DNA of 64,000 nt from Brachyspira suanatina (GCF_001049755.1 NZ_CVLB01000002.1:295743-359742); one strand, 5' to 3'; positions 26,834 to 35,839 are shown, counted from the first letter of the stretch. A program made the numbers and translations. The notes: generated by a model not told the origin, from the sequence alone.

Positions 26834-27309
26834 ATATTATAAAATATTATAATAAAAAACATAATTGAAATATATTGAAATGATTTTAGTTTATCAAATA
26901 TTAGCCATATGGGCTTTCCGCACGGTACTGCAAATTATTATATATAGACAACTATACGTGCGGCTGATTACTTATTATTATACGAAAATTAATAATTTAT
27001 ATTATTCTTTTTACAGCGACAGCGTCAAAGAACATTATATCCTCGATAAACTTGGATACGCTTCGCGAAAGGCTGCATTTTGATTTAAATTTAGTAATTT
27101 ATCTTACATGCAAAACAATTTTAGTATGATTTAGTACTAATTTTATACTTGCACTTTCGCGAAGCGTGCCTGTGGCAGCAACTTTGGCGAAGCCCGCAGA
27201 GCGTAAGCGGCGGGAAAAAATTGACTAAAAAAATGACAAACTCTAAAATTTTAGTATATATAGATGCGTACAAAGTATATTTGTTTCAATATATTAATTT
27301 TTTAATTAT
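26834..27309. repeat. Non-coding repeat cluster with GC-rich islands
   Basis: No gene is supported in this 476-base gap. It holds CCGCACGGT at 26918-26926 with ACGTGCGG at 26956-26963, related to the inverted repeat of the composite element but only 46 bases across. It also holds a segment around CGCTTCGCGAAAGGCTGCA at 27058-27076, and a strikingly GC-rich stretch at 27151-27216 (GCGAAGCGTGCC, GCGAAGCCCGCAGAGCG, AAGCGGCGGG) with short self-complementary arms. These look like degraded dispersed repeats. A 72-codon open frame across them has no coding character. Confidence 0.6.
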
Positions 27310-27759
27310 TTATGATTGATGTAAGTTATCAGAAACACCATAAATATTAAAATATCTCACTTCTATATTTTCTATATCATCATCTATTTCTTTCAATGAA
27401 AATTTTAAATTTAGTCCCATTAAATATGTATTATCTAAAGCTATATATCTTTCATTCTTATTATCACCTTTAGGCATATAATCATATACTTTAATGTTAA
27501 CATCTATATGAACATCGCTGATTATATATCCTTCTTCAAATACTTCTGTAGTAATAAGCATATAATTATTTATATAATCATATTCGCTATAGGCATTATC
27601 AGAATACTTTTTTAATATAAATAAATCTAAATAATTCTCCACGCCTTCTTTTATTTTCTTCTCAATATTAGAATCTTTATAAATTTTATCTCTCACTTCT
27701 TCTTTTGTAATTCTAGGTTTATAATCATTAAAACTATTCATAGCATCTAAATTATTCAT
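27310..27759 (-). CDS. Hypothetical protein, 149 aa
   Basis: I do not recognise the family. The product is soluble, acidic and rich in Tyr, Asn and Asp, with no signal peptide. The middle and C-terminal parts alternate hydrophobic and polar residues in a way that suggests beta strands (YMLITTEVFEEGYIISDVHIDVNIKVYDY). The ATG is preceded by AGGAGAAATAATA. It stands alone, divergent from hisB and next to a repeat cluster, consistent with an accessory gene. No function can be proposed. Confidence 0.65.
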   Translation of the reverse strand: MNNLDAMNSFNDYKPRITKEEVRDKIYKDSNIEKKIKEGVENYLDLFILKKYSDNAYSEYDYINNYMLITTEVFEEGYIISDVHIDVNIKVYDYMPKGDNKNERYIALDNTYLMGLNLKFSLKEIDDDIENIEVRYFNIYGVSDNLHQS

Positions 27760-27898
27760 TATTATTTCTCCTAAACATTTATTAAAAATACTTTTATCAA
27801 TTAAAATATATTATTGCAATTATATATTAAAAATGATATATATATCAAATATTAATAATAATAAATAATTATAATTTTTATAAATGGAGAATAATAAA

Positions 27899-28501
27899 AT
27901 GAGAGTTTCTGAAATAGAAAGAAATACTAATGAAACAAAGATAAAAATTAAATTAAATATAGACGGAACAGGAAAATACAAAAACAATACTAAAGTAGGA
28001 TTTTTGGATCATATGCTTGATTTGTTTGCACGCCATGGGAGATTCGATTTAGAAACTATATGCGATGGGGATATTCATATTGATTATCATCATTCTGTGG
28101 AAGATGTAGGAATTGTATTAGGTAAATGTTTTGCTGAGGCTTTAGGAGATTTGAAAGGAATTAAAAGATATGGTAATTTTAGTATGCCTATGTGCGAGGC
28201 CCTTACTATGGCTGCAGTTGATATATGCGGAAGAAGTCATTTAGTTTTTAACAGCGATTTAAAACATGAAAAAGTTGGGGACTTCGATACTGAACTTGTT
28301 AAAGAATTTTTTACAGCATTTACTAATTCTATGAATATTACTTTGCATATAAATACTTTATATGGAGAGAATACTCATCATATAATAGAATCTATTTTTA
28401 AAGGTGTGGCAAGAGCTTTAGCACAGGCTTGTGAAATAGATGAAAAATATAAAAATGAAGTATTATCTACAAAGGGAATGCTTGAAAATAATAAAAATTA
28501 A
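27899..28501 (+). CDS. hisB: Imidazoleglycerol-phosphate dehydratase
   Basis: A 200-residue enzyme for the sixth histidine-synthesis step, making imidazole-acetol phosphate. The manganese-binding duplicates are DYHHSVED near residue 65 and THHIIESIFK near residue 162. FLDHMLDLFARHGRFDL is also typical. I chose the ATG at 27899, which has GGAG nine bases upstream and gives the usual MR-EIER-T start; the ATG at 27884 lacks a ribosome site. It is the monofunctional form without the phosphatase domain. hisH follows 140 bases later, but no other his gene is in the window. Confidence 0.96.
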   Translation: MRVSEIERNTNETKIKIKLNIDGTGKYKNNTKVGFLDHMLDLFARHGRFDLETICDGDIHIDYHHSVEDVGIVLGKCFAEALGDLKGIKRYGNFSMPMCEALTMAAVDICGRSHLVFNSDLKHEKVGDFDTELVKEFFTAFTNSMNITLHINTLYGENTHHIIESIFKGVARALAQACEIDEKYKNEVLSTKGMLENNKN

Positions 28502-28562
28502 AAAATTGATTTTTTGCTTTTATTATAAAAGGCATATAATTAATATTTTTTAATTTATTCTG

Positions 28563-28578
28563 CCCGCCCACCCGCCCC
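28563..28578 (-). other. Perfect G-quadruplex motif (four runs, one-base loops)
   Basis: The plus strand reads CCCGCCCACCCGCCCC. The minus strand is therefore GGGGCGGGTGGGCGGG, four runs of at least three G separated by single bases, the most stable class of predicted intramolecular quadruplex. It is an isolated GC island in AT-rich DNA, 64 bases ahead of hisH. Confidence 0.85.
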
Positions 28579-28641
28579 TATACTTTGACTTTTATGTTTT
28601 ATTTTAGTATAATGACTTTAATAAATTAATAGGATTTTTTT

Positions 28642-29274
28642 ATGACAGCTATAATAGATTATGAAGTAGGAAATTTATTCTCTCTTATGTCATCATTAAA
28701 GTATATAGGAATAGATGCTAAACTTACAGATGATGAAAAAACTATAAAAGAAGCCGATGCTTTGATACTGCCGGGAGTAGGAGCTTTCAGAGATGCTTTA
28801 GCAAAACTTGAAAGAAGAAAAGACGGAACATTAAAGAATACTATTATAGAAGAAGCTAAAAAAGGAAAATTAATTTTGGGTATATGCTTGGGTATGCAAA
28901 TGCTTTTTGATAAGAGCTATGAATACGGTGAGTATAATGGACTTGGACTTATAAAAGGAAATATATGCCCTATAGAAAAAGATTTAAAAAATAAAGATTT
29001 GAAAGTGCCTCATATGGGCTGGAATAATCTTAATATAAAGAAAGAAGATAAACTATTTAAATATATTAATAATATGGAATATGTTTATTTTGTACATTCA
29101 TACTATGGTAAGGATTGTGATGAAAGTATAATAGCTGACAGTGAATATGATGTTCAAATACCAGCTATAGTAAAAAATTATAATGTATACGGAATACAGT
29201 TTCACCCTGAAAAAAGCGGAAATACAGGACTTAATATATTAAGAGGCTTCAAAGATTTAGTACAAAAAAATTAA
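28642..29274 (+). CDS. hisH: Imidazole glycerol phosphate synthase, glutamine amidotransferase subunit
   Basis: A 210-residue class I amidotransferase that supplies ammonia to HisF for IGP and AICAR formation. The nucleophile is C82 in LGICLGMQMLF, and the His-Glu pair is in YGIQFHPEKSG near the end. The start TAIIDYEVGNLFSLMSSLKYIG is typical of HisH. hisF, its obligate partner, is not in the window. The gene ends one base from the converging glycerol-3-phosphate dehydrogenase gene, with no room for a terminator between them. Confidence 0.95.
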   Translation: MTAIIDYEVGNLFSLMSSLKYIGIDAKLTDDEKTIKEADALILPGVGAFRDALAKLERRKDGTLKNTIIEEAKKGKLILGICLGMQMLFDKSYEYGEYNGLGLIKGNICPIEKDLKNKDLKVPHMGWNNLNIKKEDKLFKYINNMEYVYFVHSYYGKDCDESIIADSEYDVQIPAIVKNYNVYGIQFHPEKSGNTGLNILRGFKDLVQKN

Positions 29275-29275
29275 A

Positions 29276-30829
29276 TTAAAATAAAGCTACTCTTGCCCTT
29301 TTAATCTCTGTTCTGTATCTTTTTATTTCCCATTCAGTTCTGTTTTTATCCCATTTAAGTATATTAGCCATTTCTTCTGCTATATGCTCTGATATTAAAG
29401 TACCGCAGTCATTCTCTGTTAATATAAATCTTAGTCTTCTTATCATTATATCATCTAAATGCATAGCATGTTCAACTTCTACAAAATATTTTATGAGTCC
29501 TCTGTTGATTCTATAATCAAGACCAACCTCCACTAAAAGAGATGAATCATTTTTGCAAAGCTCATTTAATTTTAAAATCAAATTAACAGAACCGAAATAA
29601 TCTATAAGGAATTTAACTAAATCTTCATTTAAAACCAATTCAACATTTTTCTCAAATTTATTATTAACAACTTTCTGATTACTAAACCATTTATAAGGCT
29701 TGCCGTACATTTTTACTAATGTCTTCATAGTAACAGCAGAAGAAGTTGTAAAGTTTCCGCCTTCAACTAAAAAGAGTCTGTATTGAGGATGAGAATGTAT
29801 TTTTACCTGTGAAGGATTAAGAGGCATCATTCCGGATTGAGTAGTTATTATATGGTTTTTATTAACAATAGAGCTGAAATAAGTATTATATATATCAAGC
29901 AAATATTCAGCTTCATCACTTGTAGTGTATATACAATTTAAATCATGAGTATTTTTTTTAATTGTAGGTCCTATGATGGTATTGTTCTTCCAACGCATTA
30001 AAAATACATTAGGTCTTGATTTTATCTTAGGAAGAATAACAGATTTATTTATATGAATCAAATCGCTGTCTATGATTAAATGACTTCCCTTAACATAAAC
30101 AAGTCTGTCTTCAAAATTTCCATTAGGAAGAAGAGAACTTATACTATGTCCCCAAGCTCCTGCAGCTATTAATATAGTTTTAGCATTTGCTGTATATACT
30201 CTTCCTGTTATATGATCCGTAAAAACTACATTTTCTATTTCTTTCTGATTATATTCAAAAGCCTTAACTTCACAGTAGTTTAATATATCCGCTCCGAACT
30301 CTTCAGCTTTCAAAAGAAGTTCTATAACATATCTGGAATCATCTAATAAGCCTTCATAATATTCTACAGATGCTATAACATCATTATTTATCAAATCGGG
30401 CAATGCATCTAATGTTTCATTTCTGCTAAGTGATTTATGTCTTTTAGTTTTTCCAAACAGGGAAAACATATCATATAGCATCATTTTTATTTCTTCTCTT
30501 AAAAGCCCTGTACTACTATGTTCATATATAGGATTGATAATGCCAAAATGTTCGGATGAAGCCTTATACATAAGGTTATTTCTTTCTCTTACTCTATGAA
30601 TTGTATACATTAAATTTTTACTATTCATATCATTAAATCCGCCTGAAAGCATTTTGGAAGTTCTGGAAGAAGAACCGAAAGCAAAATCATGCTTATCAAG
30701 CAAAAGTACGGAAAGTCCTACTCTGGAAGCCTTTAATGCTATAGTAGCACCAATAACCCCGCCGCCTATAATAATAATATCATATTTTTTATTACTATTT
30801 TGGAGTATCTCAGCTCTTGTTTTTGGCAT
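29276..30829 (-). CDS. glpD: FAD-dependent glycerol-3-phosphate dehydrogenase
   Basis: A 517-residue flavoenzyme oxidising glycerol-3-phosphate to dihydroxyacetone phosphate. The N-terminal dinucleotide fold is DIIIIGGGVIGATIALKAS. The following family motif is DFAFGSSSRTSKMLSGG, where usual members read ASGTSSRSSKLIHGGLRYL; the HGGLRYL part is divergent. The FAD second motif is ILIAAGAWGHSISSL. The C-terminal helical DAO_C-like domain is present. GGAGAG provides the ribosome site. Because HGGLR is altered, a related FAD oxidoreductase cannot be excluded. Its leader contains a 26-base direct repeat. Confidence 0.82.
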   Translation of the reverse strand: MPKTRAEILQNSNKKYDIIIIGGGVIGATIALKASRVGLSVLLLDKHDFAFGSSSRTSKMLSGGFNDMNSKNLMYTIHRVRERNNLMYKASSEHFGIINPIYEHSSTGLLREEIKMMLYDMFSLFGKTKRHKSLSRNETLDALPDLINNDVIASVEYYEGLLDDSRYVIELLLKAEEFGADILNYCEVKAFEYNQKEIENVVFTDHITGRVYTANAKTILIAAGAWGHSISSLLPNGNFEDRLVYVKGSHLIIDSDLIHINKSVILPKIKSRPNVFLMRWKNNTIIGPTIKKNTHDLNCIYTTSDEAEYLLDIYNTYFSSIVNKNHIITTQSGMMPLNPSQVKIHSHPQYRLFLVEGGNFTTSSAVTMKTLVKMYGKPYKWFSNQKVVNNKFEKNVELVLNEDLVKFLIDYFGSVNLILKLNELCKNDSSLLVEVGLDYRINRGLIKYFVEVEHAMHLDDIMIRRLRFILTENDCGTLISEHIAEEMANILKWDKNRTEWEIKRYRTEIKRARVALF

Positions 30830-30842
30830 AAATAAACTCTCC

Positions 30843-30946
30843 TTTTATTGTTTATAAATAAACTCGCTATACATTAGCTGACAACTTCCTTCGTCAGTTA
30901 TCAGCTGCTCGTTTATCGTTTTTTATTGTTTATAAATAAACTCGCT
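30843..30946. repeat. 26-base direct repeat flanking an inverted-repeat fragment
   Basis: The sequence beginning TTTTATTGTTTATAAATAAA is found at 30843-30868 and again, identical for 26 bases, at 30921-30946. Between them is a segment (30896-30916) whose reverse complement is identical over 21 bases to 14864-14884 after the M28 gene. The core around TCAGCTG is a dispersed repeat. The array sits just upstream of the glpD ribosome site, so it is in the leader or promoter of that gene. Confidence 0.75.
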
Positions 30947-31009
30947 TTGTATTAGCAATAATAAAAAAATAATATATAAGCCTCATATATTCTAGTATAT
31001 ACAAAATCA

Positions 31010-32407
31010 TTATAAATACAAATATTTTAACAATTCTCTCAAACTCATACGATTTTTACTACTTTTCAAAAAAGCCTGCATCTCTTTAACCTTGCCATGA
31101 TTATCTATATAATGCCCCTCAAACTCACCAAGATATGATATAGGAAAACTTAAATAAGCATTATAAGCCAAAACAGAAAAATTCGGACTAAATACTATAT
31201 AATTACCCTTATTTTTCTTGGCAAAATCAATCATATTATCATTATCATCTAATGAGTCGCCTACTATAATAAATTTTTTAAATTTTTCATTATATATATA
31301 ATTATCGTCAAATATAGAATGCTTTATATCCTGCTTTAAATCTCTTATAGAAAAATCATTAATATTTGTATAATTATCTCTGATATTTTTTGAATTGGTA
31401 GCCATTCTATTTTTTTTGAATATTAAATTTTGTATTCCCAAAGAATCAATAAATTCATTGAAAGCCTTAATATCTTCAATAGGATACATACTAGAGTTTA
31501 AAGCCAAAGTAGATTCTGCCTCAATATCATTAATAAATTTATGATACAATTCTTTAGCCTCATCAAACTCATACTGCATACCGCTGTAAAAAGGCTTTTC
31601 TAATGTATTATTTGAATAATAATCCAGCTTTCTTCCATAATCGCATATTCCGTATTTTTTGCCCTTTGGAGATGATATATCTTTTATACTATAATCAATA
31701 TAACTGTATTTAGCATCGCATAAATGATTGCATCCTATACAAAAACTGTCTATGCTTCTTACTGTACTTATATCATCATTGATTTTATTATCTATATCCC
31801 TTTGAACTTCAAATACATGAGTAGGACATAAATCTGTTATCATAGAATTATATCCGTCTACAACTTTATAATCTTCGCATATACCGCAATTAATACATCT
31901 GTCAAAATTGACATTTATAAAGTTAGGAAGATTCATTTTTTCTACTATATTCTTTAATTCTATTAAGTTAATATCATTTTCATCGAATGCATTTGGAGAT
32001 GCCTCTATTGAAACATTATAAATATCTAAATATTTTTTTAATCTGCATATATAGTCAGCCTTACAGCTTTCACATATAGGCTCATGCATATAAAGCATAG
32101 CCTTTAATAAAGAAGTTCTATATCTTATAATATCATCATCATGCTCATTTAAAACACTCATTCCATTTTCTACTATTTCATTGCAGGCATATTTATAAGA
32201 ATAATCATTTTCATTTTTTTTCTTTACTTTAACCAAGCATAATTTGCATCTTAGAATATTATTTTTATCTTCAAAAGTATTTGTACTATTTATTTTATAT
32301 GAGCATAAATGAGGTATATCTATATTGATGTAGGACAGTGCCTGAAGTATAGTATATCCTTTCTGAGATGATACCGTCTTTCCATCAACATTAAATTTTA
32401 CTATCAT
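31010..32407 (-). CDS. NuoG/HndD-like iron-sulfur protein without catalytic domain
   Basis: A 465-residue protein resembling the N-terminus of NADH dehydrogenase subunit G. It keeps ligands for four clusters: a [2Fe-2S] set C35, C54, C57, C75; H108-x3-C112-x2-C115-x5-C121; a ferredoxin set C171, C174, C177 with C194; and the molybdopterin-type 4Fe-4S set C223, C226, C230, C255. The C-terminal ~200 residues are a short, degenerate remainder of the molybdopterin-type domain. It is third in an E-F-G-like operon, 30 bases after the NuoF-like gene. It probably carries electrons within a complex whose catalytic partner is not in the window. Confidence 0.8.
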   Translation of the reverse strand: MIVKFNVDGKTVSSQKGYTILQALSYINIDIPHLCSYKINSTNTFEDKNNILRCKLCLVKVKKKNENDYSYKYACNEIVENGMSVLNEHDDDIIRYRTSLLKAMLYMHEPICESCKADYICRLKKYLDIYNVSIEASPNAFDENDINLIELKNIVEKMNLPNFINVNFDRCINCGICEDYKVVDGYNSMITDLCPTHVFEVQRDIDNKINDDISTVRSIDSFCIGCNHLCDAKYSYIDYSIKDISSPKGKKYGICDYGRKLDYYSNNTLEKPFYSGMQYEFDEAKELYHKFINDIEAESTLALNSSMYPIEDIKAFNEFIDSLGIQNLIFKKNRMATNSKNIRDNYTNINDFSIRDLKQDIKHSIFDDNYIYNEKFKKFIIVGDSLDDNDNMIDFAKKNKGNYIVFSPNFSVLAYNAYLSFPISYLGEFEGHYIDNHGKVKEMQAFLKSSKNRMSLRELLKYLYL

Positions 32408-32437
32408 TAAATAAAACCTCTAATATAAAAAAGATTT

Positions 32438-33601
32438 TTAACTTTTTAAAAAACTATATAATGTTATCTTATTCTCTATCAAATACACAAACTCATCTCT
32501 AAACATTTCCATAGCAGATAATATACAGTTAGCAAGACTTCTTATATATAAACATGAAGCCCCTATTTTAATCATTTCAACAGCTTCTTTCAAATTAGAA
32601 TAATCATCAAAATTTGAATTTCCTAAAAGCATTCTATTAATATAATATTCGCATAAATCGAATCCATTATGACAAGGAGAACATTTTCCGCATGATATGC
32701 TTTTACCAAACTGAATTATTTTTACTACAACCCTTATTATACATCTATCCTCTTGTATGAAACATATACCGCCATTTCCCATCTTCATATTAAGACTGTC
32801 AAAACATTCATAATCTAAAGTCATTTTCTGGAAAGTTTCAAAATCAATAGGAGGGTTTAAAAAACCATTAGTAAATACACATTTTATAGTATATTCTTTT
32901 ACCGTTCCGCCGGCAGCTTTGACAATATTTCTTAATGGAGTATACATTTCAAATTCATATAGATTAGGACTAATAATATCCCCTGTAATAGAAAGTATAT
33001 TACTTCCTTTATACTCTCCATTTCCATAATCTTTGAAAGTAAATCCTCCGATATGAGCCAAATATGCAATTTGTGATATAGTTTCCAAATCAAATATATA
33101 TTTTTTATTTTCTAAAAAAGAAGGTGTGATTCTGATATTATATTTATTATAGTAGCCATATTCATCATATATATTTATTTCTATATCAGCTGCAAAATTG
33201 GCATCTTCCGCTTCAACTATGGCTTTTAATAAAATATCTCTTTCTTCCAAATAATAATCTTTTAATATTATATCTATTCTTTTAATATTTAAAATTTTGG
33301 CTATAAAAACAGAACCATCTAATATAAGATGCGGATTATTTTTTAATAGAAATTTATCTTTGAAAACCAAATAATCAAATGAAGCGGCATTTACTAGAAT
33401 ATAATCTTCTTTAATATTTCCGTCAGTTAATAATTGATATATAGAAGTTTGTGTAATATCTCTTTTAAATAAAGGATATTCTTTTAAATCTTCAAAAAAA
33501 GAATTACCTATTTTTTGAACTGCTAAATATTCTCCGAAATGATCTCTGTATGACTGAATATTTTCTATATTATTTTCACTATGCAGTACAAATTTCTTCA
33601 T
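32438..33601 (-). CDS. NuoF-like protein lacking NADH/FMN-binding motifs
   Basis: A 387-residue homologue of the 51-kDa NADH dehydrogenase subunit. The iron-sulfur end is intact: C304-x2-C307-x2-C310 in SCGKCSPCHNG plus C350. The SLBB-like middle (GDIISPNLYEFEMYTPLRNIV) is recognisable. However, the glycine-rich RGRGGAGFPTG loop is missing, and the usual CNADEGEPGTFKDR region reads VNAASFDYLVFKDK. It therefore probably no longer binds FMN and NADH normally. Its start overlaps the NuoE-like stop (ATGA). A structural or electron-relay role is inferred. Confidence 0.78.
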   Translation of the reverse strand: MKKFVLHSENNIENIQSYRDHFGEYLAVQKIGNSFFEDLKEYPLFKRDITQTSIYQLLTDGNIKEDYILVNAASFDYLVFKDKFLLKNNPHLILDGSVFIAKILNIKRIDIILKDYYLEERDILLKAIVEAEDANFAADIEINIYDEYGYYNKYNIRITPSFLENKKYIFDLETISQIAYLAHIGGFTFKDYGNGEYKGSNILSITGDIISPNLYEFEMYTPLRNIVKAAGGTVKEYTIKCVFTNGFLNPPIDFETFQKMTLDYECFDSLNMKMGNGGICFIQEDRCIIRVVVKIIQFGKSISCGKCSPCHNGFDLCEYYINRMLLGNSNFDDYSNLKEAVEMIKIGASCLYIRSLANCILSAMEMFRDEFVYLIENKITLYSFLKS

Positions 33602-33867
33602 CTTTTTCTTACATGTATAGCTTCTATATACTTAATAATACTTTTAAAAGACGATTTTGTACATTCCATACCATTAATAAGGATAGGTACGGCATTATGG
33701 CAATCATGCATACACTCCATCTCTTTAAGGAGCATACCATCAGATGACGGCACTCCTATTTCTAAATCATAATGGGAACGAATAGCTTCTAAAAGACCAT
33801 AAGCCCCTTTCATAGAGCAATGAAGTCCTACGCATACTTCTATGACAGTTTTTACATTGCTTGCCAT
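33598..33867 (-). CDS. NuoE-like thioredoxin-fold [2Fe-2S] ferredoxin
   Basis: An 89-residue protein equal to the C-terminal domain of NuoE/HndA. The [2Fe-2S] ligands are C12-x4-C17 in VCVGLHCSMKG and C52-x3-C56 in ECMHDCHNA. The N-terminal helical ~80 residues found in NuoE are absent, as in stand-alone thioredoxin-like ferredoxins. It is first in the three-gene operon, with a 4-base overlap into the NuoF-like gene. It would pass electrons among the clusters of that complex. Confidence 0.82.
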   Translation of the reverse strand: MASNVKTVIEVCVGLHCSMKGAYGLLEAIRSHYDLEIGVPSSDGMLLKEMECMHDCHNAVPILINGMECTKSSFKSIIKYIEAIHVRKR

Positions 33868-33935
33868 ATTATTTTCCCATTAAAAATACAAATTCCAAGA
33901 GATGAAAACATTAATATGTATAATGTTATATTATA

Positions 33936-34025
33936 TTACTTTTTCTTATGCCTATTTTTGCGTAAACGTTTTTTACGTTTATGCGTAGCCATCTTTTGAC
34001 GAAGTCTTTTTCTTCCTGAAGGCAT
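33936..34025 (-). CDS. Small mS38/COX24-family (bS22-like) ribosomal protein, 29 aa
   Basis: Translating the gap upstream of the NuoE-like gene gives a 29-residue, extremely basic protein starting MPSGRKRLRQKMATHKRKKR and ending NRHKKK. GGGAG lies five bases before the ATG at 34025. The KMATHKRKKR core matches the AURKAIP1/COX24 C-terminal family, which includes mitochondrial ribosomal protein mS38 and the mycobacterial bS22, bound near the decoding site of the small subunit. Such genes are often missed because of size. The assignment rests on motif and composition. Confidence 0.82.
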   Translation of the reverse strand: MPSGRKRLRQKMATHKRKKRLRKNRHKKK

Positions 34026-34185
34026 ATACACTCCCATTTTTATCTAATTTGAAAATTCATTATAACATTTTACACAAATAATTTCAAGTTTAAACTAAAA
34101 ACTAATTTTATTTTTTTATATTTATTTAAAAGATAATATTTAAATATAGAATAATTAAATATACTAATAAAAAATATTATTATAG

Positions 34186-34229
34186 ATAAAAAAATAATCA
34201 TAGCATTTTATAAAAACACTATGATTATT
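34186..34229 (-). terminator. Terminator of pepA
   Basis: On the minus strand AATAATCATAG (34219-34229) pairs with CTATGATTATT (34193-34203), followed by a run of Ts, about 40 bases after the pepA stop. Confidence 0.85.
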
Positions 34230-34265
34230 CTTATAACTATTAAAAAATTAATTAATATTCACAAA

Positions 34266-35741
34266 TTAAAATTTATCTATATCAACAAGTTTTTCTACTG
34301 TTTTAGCAAGTAAATACACACCTACTCCTGTAGCACCTTTAGATATATATTTTACATTTACATCACTCATATCTGTACCTGCTATATCCAAATGAGCCCA
34401 TCTTGCTCCTTCTGTAAAGTATGATAAGAATTGTGCTGCTGTTATAACTCCAGCATATCTTCCGCCTGAATTTTTTATATCAGCAATATCAGATCTTATA
34501 TCTTCTTTATATTCATCAAACATAGGAAGTTCCCATACTCTCTCATAAGTATCATTGCCTGCCTCTTTTAAAGCAGCAGATAAAGCTTCATCATTAGAAA
34601 GAAGTCCTGAAGCATGCTTTCCTAAAGCTATTGAACAAGCTCCTGTTAAAGTAGCAATATCTATTACGAAATCAGGATTATATTTTTTTATTCCATAAGC
34701 CAAAGCATCAGCAAGTATAAGTCTTCCTTCAGCATCTGTATTAACAACCTCTACAGTAACACCATTATACATTTTCAATATATCACCAGGATTTATAGCA
34801 GCACTTCCTGTTTTATTATCAGTTAAAGGACATATTACAGTAACATTTGCTTCCAAATTCATATCAGATATTAAGAACAAAGCTCCGCAAACAGCAGCAG
34901 CACCAGCCATATCGTCTTTCATACCAAGCATACTTGTACTAGGCTTTAATACCATTCCACCTGTATCGAAAGTAATACCTTTTCCTACTAATAAAATATG
35001 TTTTTTAGCCTTAGCTTTCTTATATTGAGCAATAAACACTCTAGGAGGATTCTTACTTCCGGCATTAACACCTAATATTCCATTCATACCAAGAGTTTTT
35101 AATTCTTTTTCAGTAAGAACTGTAGTAGTTATTTTTCTGCTTTCAGCCTGTTTTTTAGCTCTGTCAACAAATGTCAAAGAATTTATAACATTGCTAGGTT
35201 CATTAACCATATCTCTTGCCCAAAATATGCTGCTTGCTATCTGATTGGCCTTAGATATAGCATTTTCAGTATCTTTTTTATGCTCAGAAACTAAAAGTAT
35301 ATTTTTAATATTAGATTGTTCTTTCAATCTCTTATTGCCTAAATAATTATCAAAGCTATAAGAAGAAAGTAAAATACCTAAACAAAATTGAATATATGAT
35401 TCTTCAGAAGCTATTTCAGCAAATAATTCAGCCATATCAACTTCTATATCATCTATATGTAAATCTTTCATTATTTTTACTAATGAAGCACCAGCATTCT
35501 TCCAAGTTTCATACATATAATTTTTTACTTCTTTATATGTAATATAAATCACTCTTGTATTGCTTGCAAATGCGAATGCGAATGGAGTAGAAGTATTATA
35601 ATATTTATCTTTTACCAAACTATTAAATAACTTTATGTATTCTTCATTAAATGAGCATACTTTAAGCTGCTCTTTCTCTACTTTTACAAATACTGCTACA
35701 GTATGTTTTTTAATGAAATTGATTGTATGTTTTAATTTCAT
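34266..35741 (-). CDS. pepA: Leucyl aminopeptidase, M17 family
   Basis: A 491-residue cytosolic enzyme that removes N-terminal residues, with two metal ions per subunit. The catalytic region contains VGKGITFDTGGM with its metal-binding Lys and Asp, the MKDDMAGAAAV segment, and NTDAEGRLILADAL with the signature Asp, Glu and Arg. The N-terminal regulatory domain is present but divergent, as usual. Length is typical. It is monocistronic with its own terminator; the small ribosomal protein gene lies 240 bases downstream. Confidence 0.95.
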   Translation of the reverse strand: MKLKHTINFIKKHTVAVFVKVEKEQLKVCSFNEEYIKLFNSLVKDKYYNTSTPFAFAFASNTRVIYITYKEVKNYMYETWKNAGASLVKIMKDLHIDDIEVDMAELFAEIASEESYIQFCLGILLSSYSFDNYLGNKRLKEQSNIKNILLVSEHKKDTENAISKANQIASSIFWARDMVNEPSNVINSLTFVDRAKKQAESRKITTTVLTEKELKTLGMNGILGVNAGSKNPPRVFIAQYKKAKAKKHILLVGKGITFDTGGMVLKPSTSMLGMKDDMAGAAAVCGALFLISDMNLEANVTVICPLTDNKTGSAAINPGDILKMYNGVTVEVVNTDAEGRLILADALAYGIKKYNPDFVIDIATLTGACSIALGKHASGLLSNDEALSAALKEAGNDTYERVWELPMFDEYKEDIRSDIADIKNSGGRYAGVITAAQFLSYFTEGARWAHLDIAGTDMSDVNVKYISKGATGVGVYLLAKTVEKLVDIDKF

Positions 35742-35839
35742 TTTTTGTTCCTTTATGATTTTAAAATAACTTCGATTAATAATTATATATAATGTTTATT
35801 TTATGTCAATTATAATATAAAAAAATATTATAAAAGATA

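Noticed and set aside
26865-27083. A 72-codon plus-strand frame in the repeat cluster
   Set aside because: It runs through repeat modules and has no ribosome site or protein-like pattern.
27058-27216. Possible CRISPR repeat or tRNA-like fragment
   Set aside because: No regularly spaced direct repeats and no cloverleaf could be built; kept only as a repeat island.
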